A DNA stretch of 64,000 nt from Bacillus marinisedimentorum. Its GTDB lineage: Bacteria; Bacillota; Bacilli; Bacillales; Bacillaceae_O. The stretch covers positions 85,062 to 149,061 of the forward strand of contig NZ_LWBL02000040.1 of assembly GCF_001644195.2 (NCBI RefSeq), read 5' to 3'. The position numbers and the translations under genes were made by a program. Each line of letters starts with the position of its first letter. Within the stretch, counting starts at the first letter, position 1. The notes beneath the pieces are model-generated. The model did not search any database. It was not told the origin of the DNA and saw nothing but the letters and a program-made list of their open reading frames with translations. This document shows, in pieces, positions 33,895 to 41,785 of this stretch.

Positions 33895-35289
33895 ATGGTA
33901 AGACCGCTCTTTATTTTTGCAATCTTTACTTATGTTATAACGGTTGTTTTTCCGCAAATCGACCTTGGGCTGCCGCTGGCAGCCGCCAGCTTGCTTATCG
34001 TCGCCTCCACATTTTTTTCGGTCGGCAGATTTGTCCAGGTGACAGGCGGGATCTTTCTTGCTCTTGGAATAATGATGCTGGCATCAAGCGGTGCGGGTCC
34101 TGCTGATTATTTGTTCTCGTTCGGGCCGATGCTTAATTTGCTCACCTTGTTTGCGATGGTGCCGATTCTGGCGCTTCCGATCAGGCTCGGCAACTACGGG
34201 GATGCAATTCAATCAGTTATCCAGAAGAAAGTGAACTCTTCTGGGCGGCTTTACATGATGACATCAGGCCTGTCGTATTTCTTCAGCATCTTTATGAATC
34301 TTGCGACATTGCCAATGACGTATTATTCAATCCAGCCGGTCACAAAAAGTTTCAACCTTGCAGACCAGGAACGGTTTATGAGCCGTGCGATCACCCATGG
34401 GTTTGCAATGCCGTTGATGTGGGCGCCCGTTACGCCGATCGTCGGAATCGTTATTGAGATGACAGGAGTGAGCTGGGGAGCGATACTGCCGTATATTCTG
34501 CCCCTGAGCATTGCCGGGCTTCTGCTGGACTGGTATCTCGGCAGGCGTGCAGCCATTAAGAATAATGATGGACAAGCATACAGCAATACGGCAGCGGAGG
34601 AGCTGGCTGCCGCACGTGAGCAGTCTGCCGGAGCAAGTCCACGGCCGCGCCGGCTTTTGCATGTGCTTGCTGCCATTCTCATTTTCAATGTACTGATTTC
34701 TATTTTTGAACAGCTTTTTCATTTCTCATTTATTATTTTAGTCGCACTTTTGGTCATTCCATTTGCGCTTACATGGTCGCTCTTGATCGGAAGGGGAGCA
34801 GAGTTCGGCCGGGGATTGAAGGAGCATACCCGCAATCATTTGCTGAAAATGAAGGAACAATTCTTTATATTCCTTGCAGCCGGCTTTTTCATCTCAGCAA
34901 TCAAATTTTCCGGAACGGACCATTTGCTTAATGTGTGGATAACAGGTATCAGGGAAATGATCGGAATCCAGGTGTTCCTCGTGCTGCTGCCGCTCCTCCC
35001 GCTTGGCCTTGCATTCATCGGCCTTCATCCGGCAATTGCAGTGGCATTGATGGCAGAGGCGCTGGACCCGCAGGCACTTGGCATCTCGCCGTATATTCTG
35101 ACCGTTTCAATTCTTGCCGGAGCGGTATCTGCATTCCTGATGGGGCCTTATAATGCAACAATTGGATTGATGTCGAGCATAGTCAAGACAAGTTCCTTTA
35201 AGGTGTCAAATTGGAATGGCGCATTCACGGCTCTGTTTCTGGGATCGGCGATGGTATATTTGACTGTGCTGCAGATGATGCAGCTTTAA
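33895..35289 (+). CDS. Ion-transporter-superfamily permease, substrate unknown
   Basis: 464 aa, 11-12 hydrophobic segments, with a re-entrant-like MNLATLPMTYYSIQPVTKSFN and a C-terminal GPYNATIGLMSSIVKTSSF. General layout as in citrate/C4-dicarboxylate (DcuC/CitM) carriers; I cannot name the substrate. ATG follows a weak GGTGATGG. Two GntR-type palindromes (33686, 33747) precede it, so it is probably the first member of the regulon around the diiron oxygenase. Strong terminator at 35392-35421. Confidence 0.75.
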   Translation: MVRPLFIFAIFTYVITVVFPQIDLGLPLAAASLLIVASTFFSVGRFVQVTGGIFLALGIMMLASSGAGPADYLFSFGPMLNLLTLFAMVPILALPIRLGNYGDAIQSVIQKKVNSSGRLYMMTSGLSYFFSIFMNLATLPMTYYSIQPVTKSFNLADQERFMSRAITHGFAMPLMWAPVTPIVGIVIEMTGVSWGAILPYILPLSIAGLLLDWYLGRRAAIKNNDGQAYSNTAAEELAAAREQSAGASPRPRRLLHVLAAILIFNVLISIFEQLFHFSFIILVALLVIPFALTWSLLIGRGAEFGRGLKEHTRNHLLKMKEQFFIFLAAGFFISAIKFSGTDHLLNVWITGIREMIGIQVFLVLLPLLPLGLAFIGLHPAIAVALMAEALDPQALGISPYILTVSILAGAVSAFLMGPYNATIGLMSSIVKTSSFKVSNWNGAFTALFLGSAMVYLTVLQMMQL

Positions 35290-35391
35290 CTTCAACCTGT
35301 TAAATGATGGCGTTGCTTCAGCCTGCCTTAGTATTTGGAAAAACCGGTACCTGGCGTGGTGAGTAGTTCGGGGATTCATAAAACACTTTAA

Positions 35392-35421
35392 AATAACAGG
35401 CGGATTCCGCCTGTTATTTTT
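35392..35421 (+). terminator. Terminator of the permease gene
   Basis: AATAACAGGCGGA/TCCGCCTGTTATT perfect stem followed by TTT. Confidence 0.9.
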
Positions 35422-35648
35422 GTTGATCTGAAAGCTCAATCGAGGTTAAGCATATGAGGGTCTTAAACAGAATTTTGGGAGATGAAATAATAGCATTGGT
35501 CAAAACTTAACAGCAAGCTAGTGTGTCTGTGTGTTTTGTCAGTGAAATGCTCGAAAATAGTAGAGGGAGAGGAGATCCCAGAACACCAGCAGTTGTTATA
35601 GTCATGGCAAGAGGGGTTCCGTTCTTGTATAGCTAGGAATCCATCAAT

Positions 35649-36168
35649 TATAGGCACGGGAGACAAGTATGCGTGCCTGTAAAGCTAGGAATCCATCATT
35701 ATAGGTACGGGAGATAAGTTTGCGTGCCTATAAAGCAAGTCCTCCATCATCTATAGGCACAGGAGACAGATTGCCGTGCCTGTAAAGCGAGTCCTCCATC
35801 AATTATAGGCACGGGAGACAGGTTTGCGTGCCTGTAAAGCTAGGAATCCATCAATTATAGGCACGGAAGACAGGTTTGCGTGCCTGTAAAGCGAGTCCTC
35901 CATCAATTATAGGCACGGGAGACAGGTTTGCGTGCCTGTAAAGCGAGTCCTCCATCAATTATAGGCACGGGAGACAGGTTTGCGTGCTTATAAAGCAAGT
36001 CCCCCATCAATTATAGGCACGGGATACAGGTTTGCGTGCCTATAAGGCGAGTCCTCCATCAATTATAGGCACGGAAGACAGATTTGCGTGCCTATAAAGC
36101 GAGTCCTCCATCGATTATAGGCACGGAAGACAAGTTTCCGTCCCTGAAAATCATCAATCCAACTGATT
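35649..36168. repeat. 52-bp tandem repeat array 1 (10 units)
   Basis: Units start at 35649, 35700, 35752, 35804, 35856, 35908, 35960, 36012, 36064 and 36116; one step is 51 bp, all others exactly 52. Each unit holds an inverted repeat, TATAGGCACG ... CGTGCCT(G/A)TA with an 11-13 nt loop, and a linker AAGCGAGTCCTCCATCAAT or AAGCTAGGAATCCATCAAT. First and last units are degenerate. Several substitutions in the right arm keep RNA pairing through G-U pairs. No gene overlaps it. Confidence 0.9.
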
Positions 36169-36202
36169 AAGGCAGGTCGGAAGTGAGATGTGCGATGCTC
36201 CG

Positions 36203-36895
36203 TTACTCAGCGCCTTCCTTTGCTGCTGCAGCATATGCTTCACTCCTGGTGTTCTTCGCATAGCCTGCCAATAAGACTGCTGAGATGAGAAGTGTTATGA
36301 TGCCCCACTTGGCAAGCAGCGGGAGGTGAAGCTGGCCATGCAGGAATGGATCTTCAAAAAGCATCTTGCCGGCAGTTAGGACAAGTACGCCTGCGCCGAT
36401 ATAGATGATCGATGGGAAGCGGGTCAGTAATTTAAGGATGAGCGTGCTGCCCCAGATGACGACTGGAATACTGATCAAGAGCCCGATGACGACAAGCAGG
36501 AAGCTGCCGTGGGCGGCACCTGCGACTGCAATCACGTTATCGATCCCCATGGCAGCATCTGCAATGATGATTGTTTTAATTGCGCCCCATAATGTCGTTT
36601 TTGCATTGACCTCTTTGTCATCCTGTTGTTCTGTCAACAGCTTGTATGCGATGAAAAGCAAAAAGAGGGCTCCGGCAATTAACAGGCCCGGAATTTTCAA
36701 GAGCCATACGACAAGTAATGTGGCGATTGACCTGATGACGACTGCGCCAATTGCTCCGAACATGATAACTTTCTTTTGCTGATGCTTAGGCAAGTTGCGG
36801 GCAGCGAGGCCGATTAAGAGCGCATTGTCGCCGGCAAGAATCAAGTCGATGGCAATGATGGAAGCAAGTGCGGTTAAAAATTCAACGGTATCCAT
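36203..36895 (-). CDS. TerC-family manganese exporter-like membrane protein (YkoY-like)
   Basis: 230 aa, seven predicted membrane segments. The paired acidic motifs of TerC proteins are present: IDLILAGDNALLIGLAARNL near the start and ADAAMGIDNVIAVAGAAHG in the middle. Relatives (YkoY/MeeY, YceF/MeeF) help load exported enzymes with Mn2+. The upstream yybP-ykoY riboswitch with terminator (37121-37290) supports a Mn2+ role. ATG 36895 with GGAGGAA. Confidence 0.92.
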   Translation of the reverse strand: MDTVEFLTALASIIAIDLILAGDNALLIGLAARNLPKHQQKKVIMFGAIGAVVIRSIATLLVVWLLKIPGLLIAGALFLLFIAYKLLTEQQDDKEVNAKTTLWGAIKTIIIADAAMGIDNVIAVAGAAHGSFLLVVIGLLISIPVVIWGSTLILKLLTRFPSIIYIGAGVLVLTAGKMLFEDPFLHGQLHLPLLAKWGIITLLISAVLLAGYAKNTRSEAYAAAAKEGAE

Positions 36896-37120
36896 TTTTA
36901 TATTCCTCCAAATAAGAATTTCGGCCTGATCGGATGAAGAGGCCGATATGATTTTTTTCGGGAAAGGCTTTACTTTTGAAAAATAACAATGTCAGAAAAT
37001 GCTGCAGGTGACAGGAAGGGAAGATAAGTAGTCTGCAATTAACAAGAATAGTCAACTTGCTTTCTACGGGCTCCTGCACAAAAAGCGAGTGATTTGAGCG
37101 GAAACCACTAACTGCTTCAA
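36896..37120 (-). promoter_or_regulatory. Leader between riboswitch terminator and terC-like start
   Basis: 225 bp of transcribed leader without a gene. I see no second hairpin of note. Confidence 0.35.
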
Positions 37121-37152
37121 GAAAAAAAGAACCCTGCACAAAAGGGCAGGGT
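37121..37152 (-). terminator. Riboswitch-controlled terminator
   Basis: ACCCTGCCCTTTTGTGCAGGGT hairpin-type stem (ACCCTGC/GCAGGGT) followed on the minus strand by a T7 run; the expression platform of the riboswitch. Confidence 0.8.
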
Positions 37153-37177
37153 CAAAAGCGCAAAAAGGGATTTATTC

Positions 37178-37290
37178 GAAACTTGCCCGGAGGCAAAGGT
37201 CTCGCCAACAACATGCTTGCTGCCAGTAATGCCGGGGAAATGCGTCCCGTCATGACGACATTACTGTACCTGGCTACTCCCCTTTACGAG
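37178..37290 (-). ncRNA. yybP-ykoY manganese riboswitch
   Basis: The minus strand reads AAAGGGGAGTAGCC, then ACAGTAATG pairing with CATTACTGG, and GGCGAGACCTTTGCC near the 3' end. The GGGGAGTAG and GAGACCTTTGCC boxes are the conserved Mn2+-binding loops of the yybP-ykoY class. It precedes a TerC-family gene, its most common partner. Mn2+ binding normally stabilises the aptamer and prevents the terminator. Only 21 bp separate its 5' end from the stop of the 111-aa gene, leaving little room for a separate promoter. Confidence 0.9.
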
Positions 37291-37311
37291 ATATGAAGTT
37301 ATTGGAAATGG

Positions 37312-37647
37312 TTAAACAGCCGCCTGTTCTGATTTCACAAGCCTGGTGAATTTGGAATCTTCGCCGCTGCCTGAAGCTTTGACCATTTCGTAGAGCTCTT
37401 CGCGGGCTTCTTCAATATTCGGGAATGCTTCGAAGAATTTCACCCGGATGTGGTTCACAAACTCTTTCCCTTCATATTTCTCATAAAGCTGGATTTTGGC
37501 ATTTTCATCAATGATTTTGGCAATCGTGTACTTGGCCTTCAAATCTTCAAAAAAGTAAAAATGATAAGTTTCCACCGGTTCGAGCCCGGGATTATCCAGG
37601 ATTGTCTGAAAGGTCGTCTTATTTGTAAGAACGATAAACTTGTCCAT
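37312..37647 (-). CDS. Uncharacterised 111-aa protein of the oxygenase regulon
   Basis: 111 aa, soluble, rich in aromatic and charged residues (ETYHFYFFEDLKAKYTIAKII, then EFVNHIRVKFFEAFPNIEEAREELYEM). No Cys pairs or known catalytic motif; not recognised. It is divergent from the ferredoxin gene at 37956, with a GntR-type palindrome in the shared region 77 bp before its ATG. A role with the ferredoxin or oxygenase is inferred from this. ATG 37647 follows AAAAGGAGTGGG. Its transcript runs straight into the manganese riboswitch. Confidence 0.7.
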   Translation of the reverse strand: MDKFIVLTNKTTFQTILDNPGLEPVETYHFYFFEDLKAKYTIAKIIDENAKIQLYEKYEGKEFVNHIRVKFFEAFPNIEEAREELYEMVKASGSGEDSKFTRLVKSEQAAV

Positions 37648-37723
37648 ATTGTACCCACTCCTTTTAAAATTGGTTTGCTGATGGAATCCGGCCGGGTTCC
37701 ACTAACGAGCAGCAATAGGCATA

Positions 37724-37734
37724 TTGTATACCAA
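37724..37734. promoter_or_regulatory. GntR-type operator O3
   Basis: TTGTATACCAA, between the divergent 111-aa gene and ferredoxin gene. Confidence 0.6.
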
Positions 37735-37955
37735 AACAGCGTTTGATTAATAGTTTAGCCGAAGACCTAACAATTATCAAGATTAAATTCTGAATTTTTA
37801 TAAAAATCCAACACATTCCATGTAAACAACGTGCCAATAGTGAAAAAATGAAATGAAAGGGTTTACAAATGACGAATAGGGCGGTTATAATCATTTTAAG
37901 CAAAAAAAATTCAGAAAATTGTCATATTTTAAATCAACTGAAGGAAGGTGATGAG

Positions 37956-38285
37956 ATGCCGTTAGTCCGATTGCATACCGGAAACAGCATCATTGAACAG
38001 CAGGTGAAAGATAGTGCGAATCTCGTTGTCCTTGCAGGAATCAAGCAATTCCCGGAGCTGAAGTACGGCTGCGGAATGGGCAAGTGCACTAAGTGTACAT
38101 GCCAGGTTCTCGAAGGAGCCGATCAACTGGACCCGCCAAACTGGAAAGAAGAAAAGATGCTTGGTGATAACCTGGAAAAAGGGTACAGGCTGACATGCCA
38201 GTTGTATATCAAAGCAGACTTGGAGATTACTCAAGAAGGAATAGATCTTCAGAAGAAAAAGATTCAGGAAACGGTAAAGAGATAG
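37956..38285 (+). CDS. [2Fe-2S] ferredoxin 1
   Basis: 109 aa, plant/adrenodoxin-type fold. Cluster ligands C39, C44, C47 (YGCGMGKCTKCTC, spacing C-x4-C-x2-C) and C81 in YRLTCQL; an extra Cys49 sits next to the cluster. A one-electron carrier and a likely electron donor for the diiron oxygenase at 40954. The ATG at 37956 has AAGGAAGGTGATGAG; the frame opens earlier at 37869 without a ribosome site. It is followed after 74 bp by the creatininase-like gene with its own operator. Confidence 0.9.
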   Translation: MPLVRLHTGNSIIEQQVKDSANLVVLAGIKQFPELKYGCGMGKCTKCTCQVLEGADQLDPPNWKEEKMLGDNLEKGYRLTCQLYIKADLEITQEGIDLQKKKIQETVKR

Positions 38286-38301
38286 TTTTTTTAATTTTAT
38301 T

Positions 38302-38313
38302 AAGGTATACAAT
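38302..38313. promoter_or_regulatory. GntR-type operator O4
   Basis: AAGGTATACAAT, 47 bp before the creatininase-like start. Confidence 0.55.
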
Positions 38314-38359
38314 ATGCCAAAACTTGGAGCAATGGACACGTCAAAGGAGTGTTTGCTGG

Positions 38360-39127
38360 ATGAATGCTTACGTGCTGACGAAAATGACCTGGGAAGAAGT
38401 GAAGGATGCGCTTGAAACGGTAAAACTGGCGGTTATTCCGATTGGCGCTCACGAACAGCATGGGCCTCATATGGTTGAAAGCTGTGATGCAGTGCTTGCC
38501 GACCGAATGGGTGAAAAGCTGGGTGAAAAGCTGTTCCCGCACGTGTTAGTGACACCGACTGTAAATATGGGCGTCTCACCGCACCATCTTAATTTTCCAG
38601 GAACCATTTCACTGAAACCCGATACGCTGATTGCAGTATTGAGGGATATGGTCATGTCACTTCACCATCATGGGATCACAAGGTTTCTTTTTTTGAACGC
38701 CCATGGGGGCAATCAATCAACATTGAGTGTCGCAAGTACAATGTTTGCGGATGAACTGGATGTTGAAGTGTATGTAGCGAAGACGACGGCTTCTGCAAAA
38801 ATGGCCGTCGCTGAGCATATAAAATCCCCTGTTTTCGGACACAGCTGTGAGCGGGAAGTATCCGAGGCCCTTTATCTGGCGCCTGAGCTGGTCCGTGCCG
38901 AGAAGTTGACGGAAGGGGAATTTGTCACTGAGGGGAGGTGGAAAAACCTGCGTCCGGGCAGCGTTTTACAGGGGTTTTACAAATACGAAGAAATGACATC
39001 AAACGGATGCATCGGCAATGGAACGCAGGGAAGCAGGGAAATCGGCGAAGAAATTGTAACTGAAGCACTTGAGAATATCGCCTCTGCTGTTGAAGAAATT
39101 TTAGATTTACATGTGCAAACCAATTAA
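38360..39127 (+). CDS. Creatininase-family metal-dependent amidohydrolase
   Basis: 255 aa. Family motifs are all visible: PIGAHEQHGPHM (metal Glu and His), SCDAVLAD (metal Asp), GVSPHHLNFPGTISL, FLNAHGGNQSTL, and the late SCEREVSEAL (metal Glu, matching the HAGE.ETS element). Members open cyclic amides (creatinine) or remove formyl or amide groups in cofactor pathways. Here it may hydrolyse a lactam or amide made in the pathway; the substrate is unknown. ATG 38360 follows AAAGGAG. Not a part of creatinine degradation as far as neighbours show (no creatinase). Confidence 0.88.
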   Translation: MNAYVLTKMTWEEVKDALETVKLAVIPIGAHEQHGPHMVESCDAVLADRMGEKLGEKLFPHVLVTPTVNMGVSPHHLNFPGTISLKPDTLIAVLRDMVMSLHHHGITRFLFLNAHGGNQSTLSVASTMFADELDVEVYVAKTTASAKMAVAEHIKSPVFGHSCEREVSEALYLAPELVRAEKLTEGEFVTEGRWKNLRPGSVLQGFYKYEEMTSNGCIGNGTQGSREIGEEIVTEALENIASAVEEILDLHVQTN

Positions 39128-39223
39128 AGAAAGGCCTCGTATCAAGGGGCCAAAAAATGGGTGAAAGTCTTTTAAAAAAAGAGAAAGTATGACGTTACAA
39201 CTCCAAAGAAGAGGGTGATTGCT

Positions 39224-40687
39224 GTGGAATTAACTATTGCTCACTGGTTGTATGCGCTTGTCACATTGTTGGTCATCGTCACGATGTTATTTCGGCGGGG
39301 AGTAGTGCTTCCAACAATAGCGGGCACCTTTTTAGTCGCCTGGATATATAAAGGGTCATTTATCGGCGGGTTCCAGGCGGTATTTAACGCCAACCTCGTT
39401 GCGGCCCAGGAATTGTTCAGTATCTTCCTGATCATCACATTGATGGTGGCGCTCCTGAATTCGTTAAGTGATATCGGCGCCGATGCAAAAATGATCGCCC
39501 CGATACAGAAGGTTTTTAAAAACGGGCATATTGCATTTTTCATTCTGTTTGCAGTCACATATGTCATTTCCCTTTTCTTCTGGCCGACGCCTGCTGTACC
39601 GCTTATCGCAGCACTGCTCGTACCAGCTGCAGTGCGTGCAGGACTCCCGGCTATGGGAGCCGCCGTCACGATTGCGATCGCCGGACAGGGAATGGCGCTT
39701 TCATCGGATTACATCATGCAGATTGCCCCGATGCTGACAGCTTCTGCTGCCGGGCTCGAAACAGCCACAGTTGCAGATAAAGCCTTGCTCCTTTCATTTG
39801 TCACTGGAGGAGTGGCCCTTACGGTTGCATACGTAATGGTGCGCCAGACGATCACGAAGCCTGACAGTGAAGAATCAAAAATCCAGGTTAAAGCGCTCGA
39901 GGCGCTAAGCGGCAAGGGAGCTGTCCCCGCGGAAGTATCTGCCACCTCCGAATCGGCACAATATGAAGACAGGCGTGAAAAATGGGGAAAGATTTTTGCT
40001 GTTCTTGTCCCGTTGTCATTACTTGCCGTAATGATCTACATGTTCTCCACAAAACTTGGCGGTGAATCAATGACAGGTTTTGAAGGGGGAGATGGGGCCG
40101 CATTTATTGGCGGTGTAGCCACGATTCTATTTGTCCTCGCCTCCGTCGCATTCCGGCGCATGCACGCCCTTGAAAAAATCAGCGACCATATTACAGAAGG
40201 TTTTGTCTTTGCATTCAGGGCAATGGGTCCCGTTATTCCGATTGCTGGGTTTTTCTTTCTCGGCAGCTCCGATTTTACAGGATCGATATTGTCACTCGGA
40301 GAAGATGCCGCAGCACCGGCATTCCTGTTTGACCTTGTCCAATCGGCACAAAGTTTCATTCCGGAAAGTGCATTGCTGACTGCTTTCGGCATTCTTATCG
40401 TCGGCATCATCACTGGGCTTGACGGATCTGGATTTTCCGGTTTGCCGCTTGTTGGCGCACTCTCTGGTGCGATGTCCAATACAGCAGGGATCGAACCTGA
40501 TACACTTGCAGCAATCGGGCAGATGGGTTCAATTTGGACAGGCGGCGGTACGCTGATTGCCTGGTCTTCACTTGTTGCGATCGCCGGATTGACCGGTGTG
40601 CCAGTGCTGGAACTTGCAAGGAAGAATTTTATTCCGGTTATTACAGGGCTTACCGCTGCAACGATATTTGCCGTCTTTTTCTTTTGA
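39224..40687 (+). CDS. Ion-transporter-type permease, second in the cluster
   Basis: 487 aa, about 12 membrane segments. Features: LVTLLVIVTMLFRRGVVLPTIAGTFLVAW at the start, FFWPTPAVPLIAALLVPAAVRAGLPAMGA, a cytoplasmic charged loop (about 210-260), and GLDGSGFSGLPLVGALSGAM near the C-terminus, where a substrate hairpin is expected. Resembles DctM/GntP-like carriers, without a close named relative. GTG 39224 is preferred (GAGGGTG upstream) over GTG 39215, which lies inside that site. Probably imports the pathway substrate. Confidence 0.75.
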   Translation: MELTIAHWLYALVTLLVIVTMLFRRGVVLPTIAGTFLVAWIYKGSFIGGFQAVFNANLVAAQELFSIFLIITLMVALLNSLSDIGADAKMIAPIQKVFKNGHIAFFILFAVTYVISLFFWPTPAVPLIAALLVPAAVRAGLPAMGAAVTIAIAGQGMALSSDYIMQIAPMLTASAAGLETATVADKALLLSFVTGGVALTVAYVMVRQTITKPDSEESKIQVKALEALSGKGAVPAEVSATSESAQYEDRREKWGKIFAVLVPLSLLAVMIYMFSTKLGGESMTGFEGGDGAAFIGGVATILFVLASVAFRRMHALEKISDHITEGFVFAFRAMGPVIPIAGFFFLGSSDFTGSILSLGEDAAAPAFLFDLVQSAQSFIPESALLTAFGILIVGIITGLDGSGFSGLPLVGALSGAMSNTAGIEPDTLAAIGQMGSIWTGGGTLIAWSSLVAIAGLTGVPVLELARKNFIPVITGLTAATIFAVFFF

Positions 40688-40770
40688 TTTCCACTGTATC
40701 CACGTTTGAAAAGTTAAAATATTTAAAAAATTTGTTTACAAATTGAAAATGATAGGTTACGATTTAAACA

Positions 40771-40783
40771 ACGGTATACCAAT
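40771..40783. promoter_or_regulatory. GntR-type operator O5
   Basis: ACGGTATACCAAT, first of two sites before the oxygenase gene. Confidence 0.6.
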
Positions 40784-40878
40784 AAACAAAATTAATAGAG
40801 TTACAGATTCAAGCTATATCCGATCCTTAAAGGGTTCCAACAAGAAATCCAGCGAGATATAGTTTTTACTTTTAGCGC

Positions 40879-40894
40879 TTTTGGTATACAAAAT
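40879..40894. promoter_or_regulatory. GntR-type operator O6
   Basis: TTTTGGTATACAAAAT with extended dyad symmetry, 60 bp before the oxygenase start. Confidence 0.65.
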
Positions 40895-40953
40895 TCAAAA
40901 TACAAAATGTGGGTTTAGTTGTACAGGCCCAAACATTTGAGGAGGAGATTCAT

Positions 40954-41682
40954 TTGGAAAGACTGCTTGGTAAAGATGAGTTTCGTAAAGAGCTGGAAGA
41001 AGCGATCAAGGGTAATCACAGCCAGAAGGCACCATTTACGGTAGCCTGGTCAGAAGGGAAACTTGAGCGGAAACATTTTGCGAAGTGGGCAGAAAACCAT
41101 TACCACTATGTCGGACCTTTCGCAGACTATCTCGCTTACATTTACCATAACACCCCGGACCTGCCGAAGTATGAAGATGCAAAAGACTTTACGCTGCAAA
41201 ATATGTATGAAGAAGAGATTGCAGCCGACCGCCATACAGACCTCTTGATCCGTTTTGCAGAAGCTTGCGGCACAACTCGTGAACGCGTTCAGAATCCAAA
41301 CAACATGGCGGCGACAACAAGAGGACTTCAAAGCTGGTGCTATGCAGTAGCTGCCCGTGAACATTTCGTTGTTGCAACAGCAGCTCTTGTCGTCGGATTG
41401 GAATCACAGGTTCCGGATATTTACCGCAAACAGACGCCGGCACTCCGTGAACAATACAACTTCACAGATGAAGAAATCGAATTCTTCGATCTTCATATCG
41501 TATCTGATGAAATCCACGGCGAGCGCGGTTACAAAATTGTCCTTGAACATGCTGATACTCCTGAACTTCAGCAGCGCTGCCTTGAAGTAGTAAGGGTAGG
41601 AGCCCAGATGCGCCGCATGTATATGGACGGATTGTGGAGAGAGTATCTGGAAAAAGATCTCGGTGCACTTGTACAAGCATAA
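40954..41682 (+). CDS. Heme-oxygenase-like diiron oxygenase (HDO, CADD-like)
   Basis: 242 aa, all-helical TenA/PqqC/CADD fold. A full set of six diiron ligands can be placed: E87-x6-H94 (EEIAADRH), E150 (VVGLE), and H181-x3-D185-x2-H188 (HIVSDEIH). The intervals 7, 56, 31, 4 and 3 almost equal those of Chlamydia CADD (7, 54, 32, 4, 3). This argues for an O2-activating diiron enzyme rather than PQQ synthase or thiaminase, which lack this ligand set. Known HDOs cleave C-C bonds, hydroxylate N or make p-aminobenzoate. Two cluster-encoded ferredoxins could supply electrons. TTG 40954 follows GGAGGAG; the frame opens at 40909 without such a site. Confidence 0.82.
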   Translation: MERLLGKDEFRKELEEAIKGNHSQKAPFTVAWSEGKLERKHFAKWAENHYHYVGPFADYLAYIYHNTPDLPKYEDAKDFTLQNMYEEEIAADRHTDLLIRFAEACGTTRERVQNPNNMAATTRGLQSWCYAVAAREHFVVATAALVVGLESQVPDIYRKQTPALREQYNFTDEEIEFFDLHIVSDEIHGERGYKIVLEHADTPELQQRCLEVVRVGAQMRRMYMDGLWREYLEKDLGALVQA

Positions 41683-41711
41683 CCTACCACACCTCCTATA
41701 GAAAAAAGAAT

Positions 41712-41740
41712 GTGGCAGCTTTCCTGGCGGAGGCTGCCAC
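41712..41740 (+). terminator. Hairpin between oxygenase and aldehyde dehydrogenase genes
   Basis: GTGGCAGC...GCTGCCAC with a 13-nt loop and a short T-poor tail; may act as a weak terminator or as an mRNA-stability element that lets some readthrough occur. Confidence 0.5.
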
Positions 41741-41785
41741 TTCGTTGATAAACGTCCGAAATCATGAATGGAAAGGATGATTTGA

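Larger units (their letters stand above)
40688..40953 (+). promoter_or_regulatory. Promoter region of the oxygenase operon with operators O5 and O6
   Basis: 266 bp with two GntR-type palindromes: ACGGTATACCAAT around 40774 and TTTTGGTATACAAAAT around 40884. No gene. It shows that the HDO gene starts a new transcript. Confidence 0.6.

Noticed and set aside
35649..36168. CRISPR array
   Set aside because: The repeat units lack unique spacers: linkers are near-identical between units, and no cas gene is near.
40954..41682. PQQ biosynthesis (PqqC) or thiaminase (TenA) function
   Set aside because: The six-residue diiron ligand set fits HDO enzymes, and no pqq or thiamine gene is nearby.
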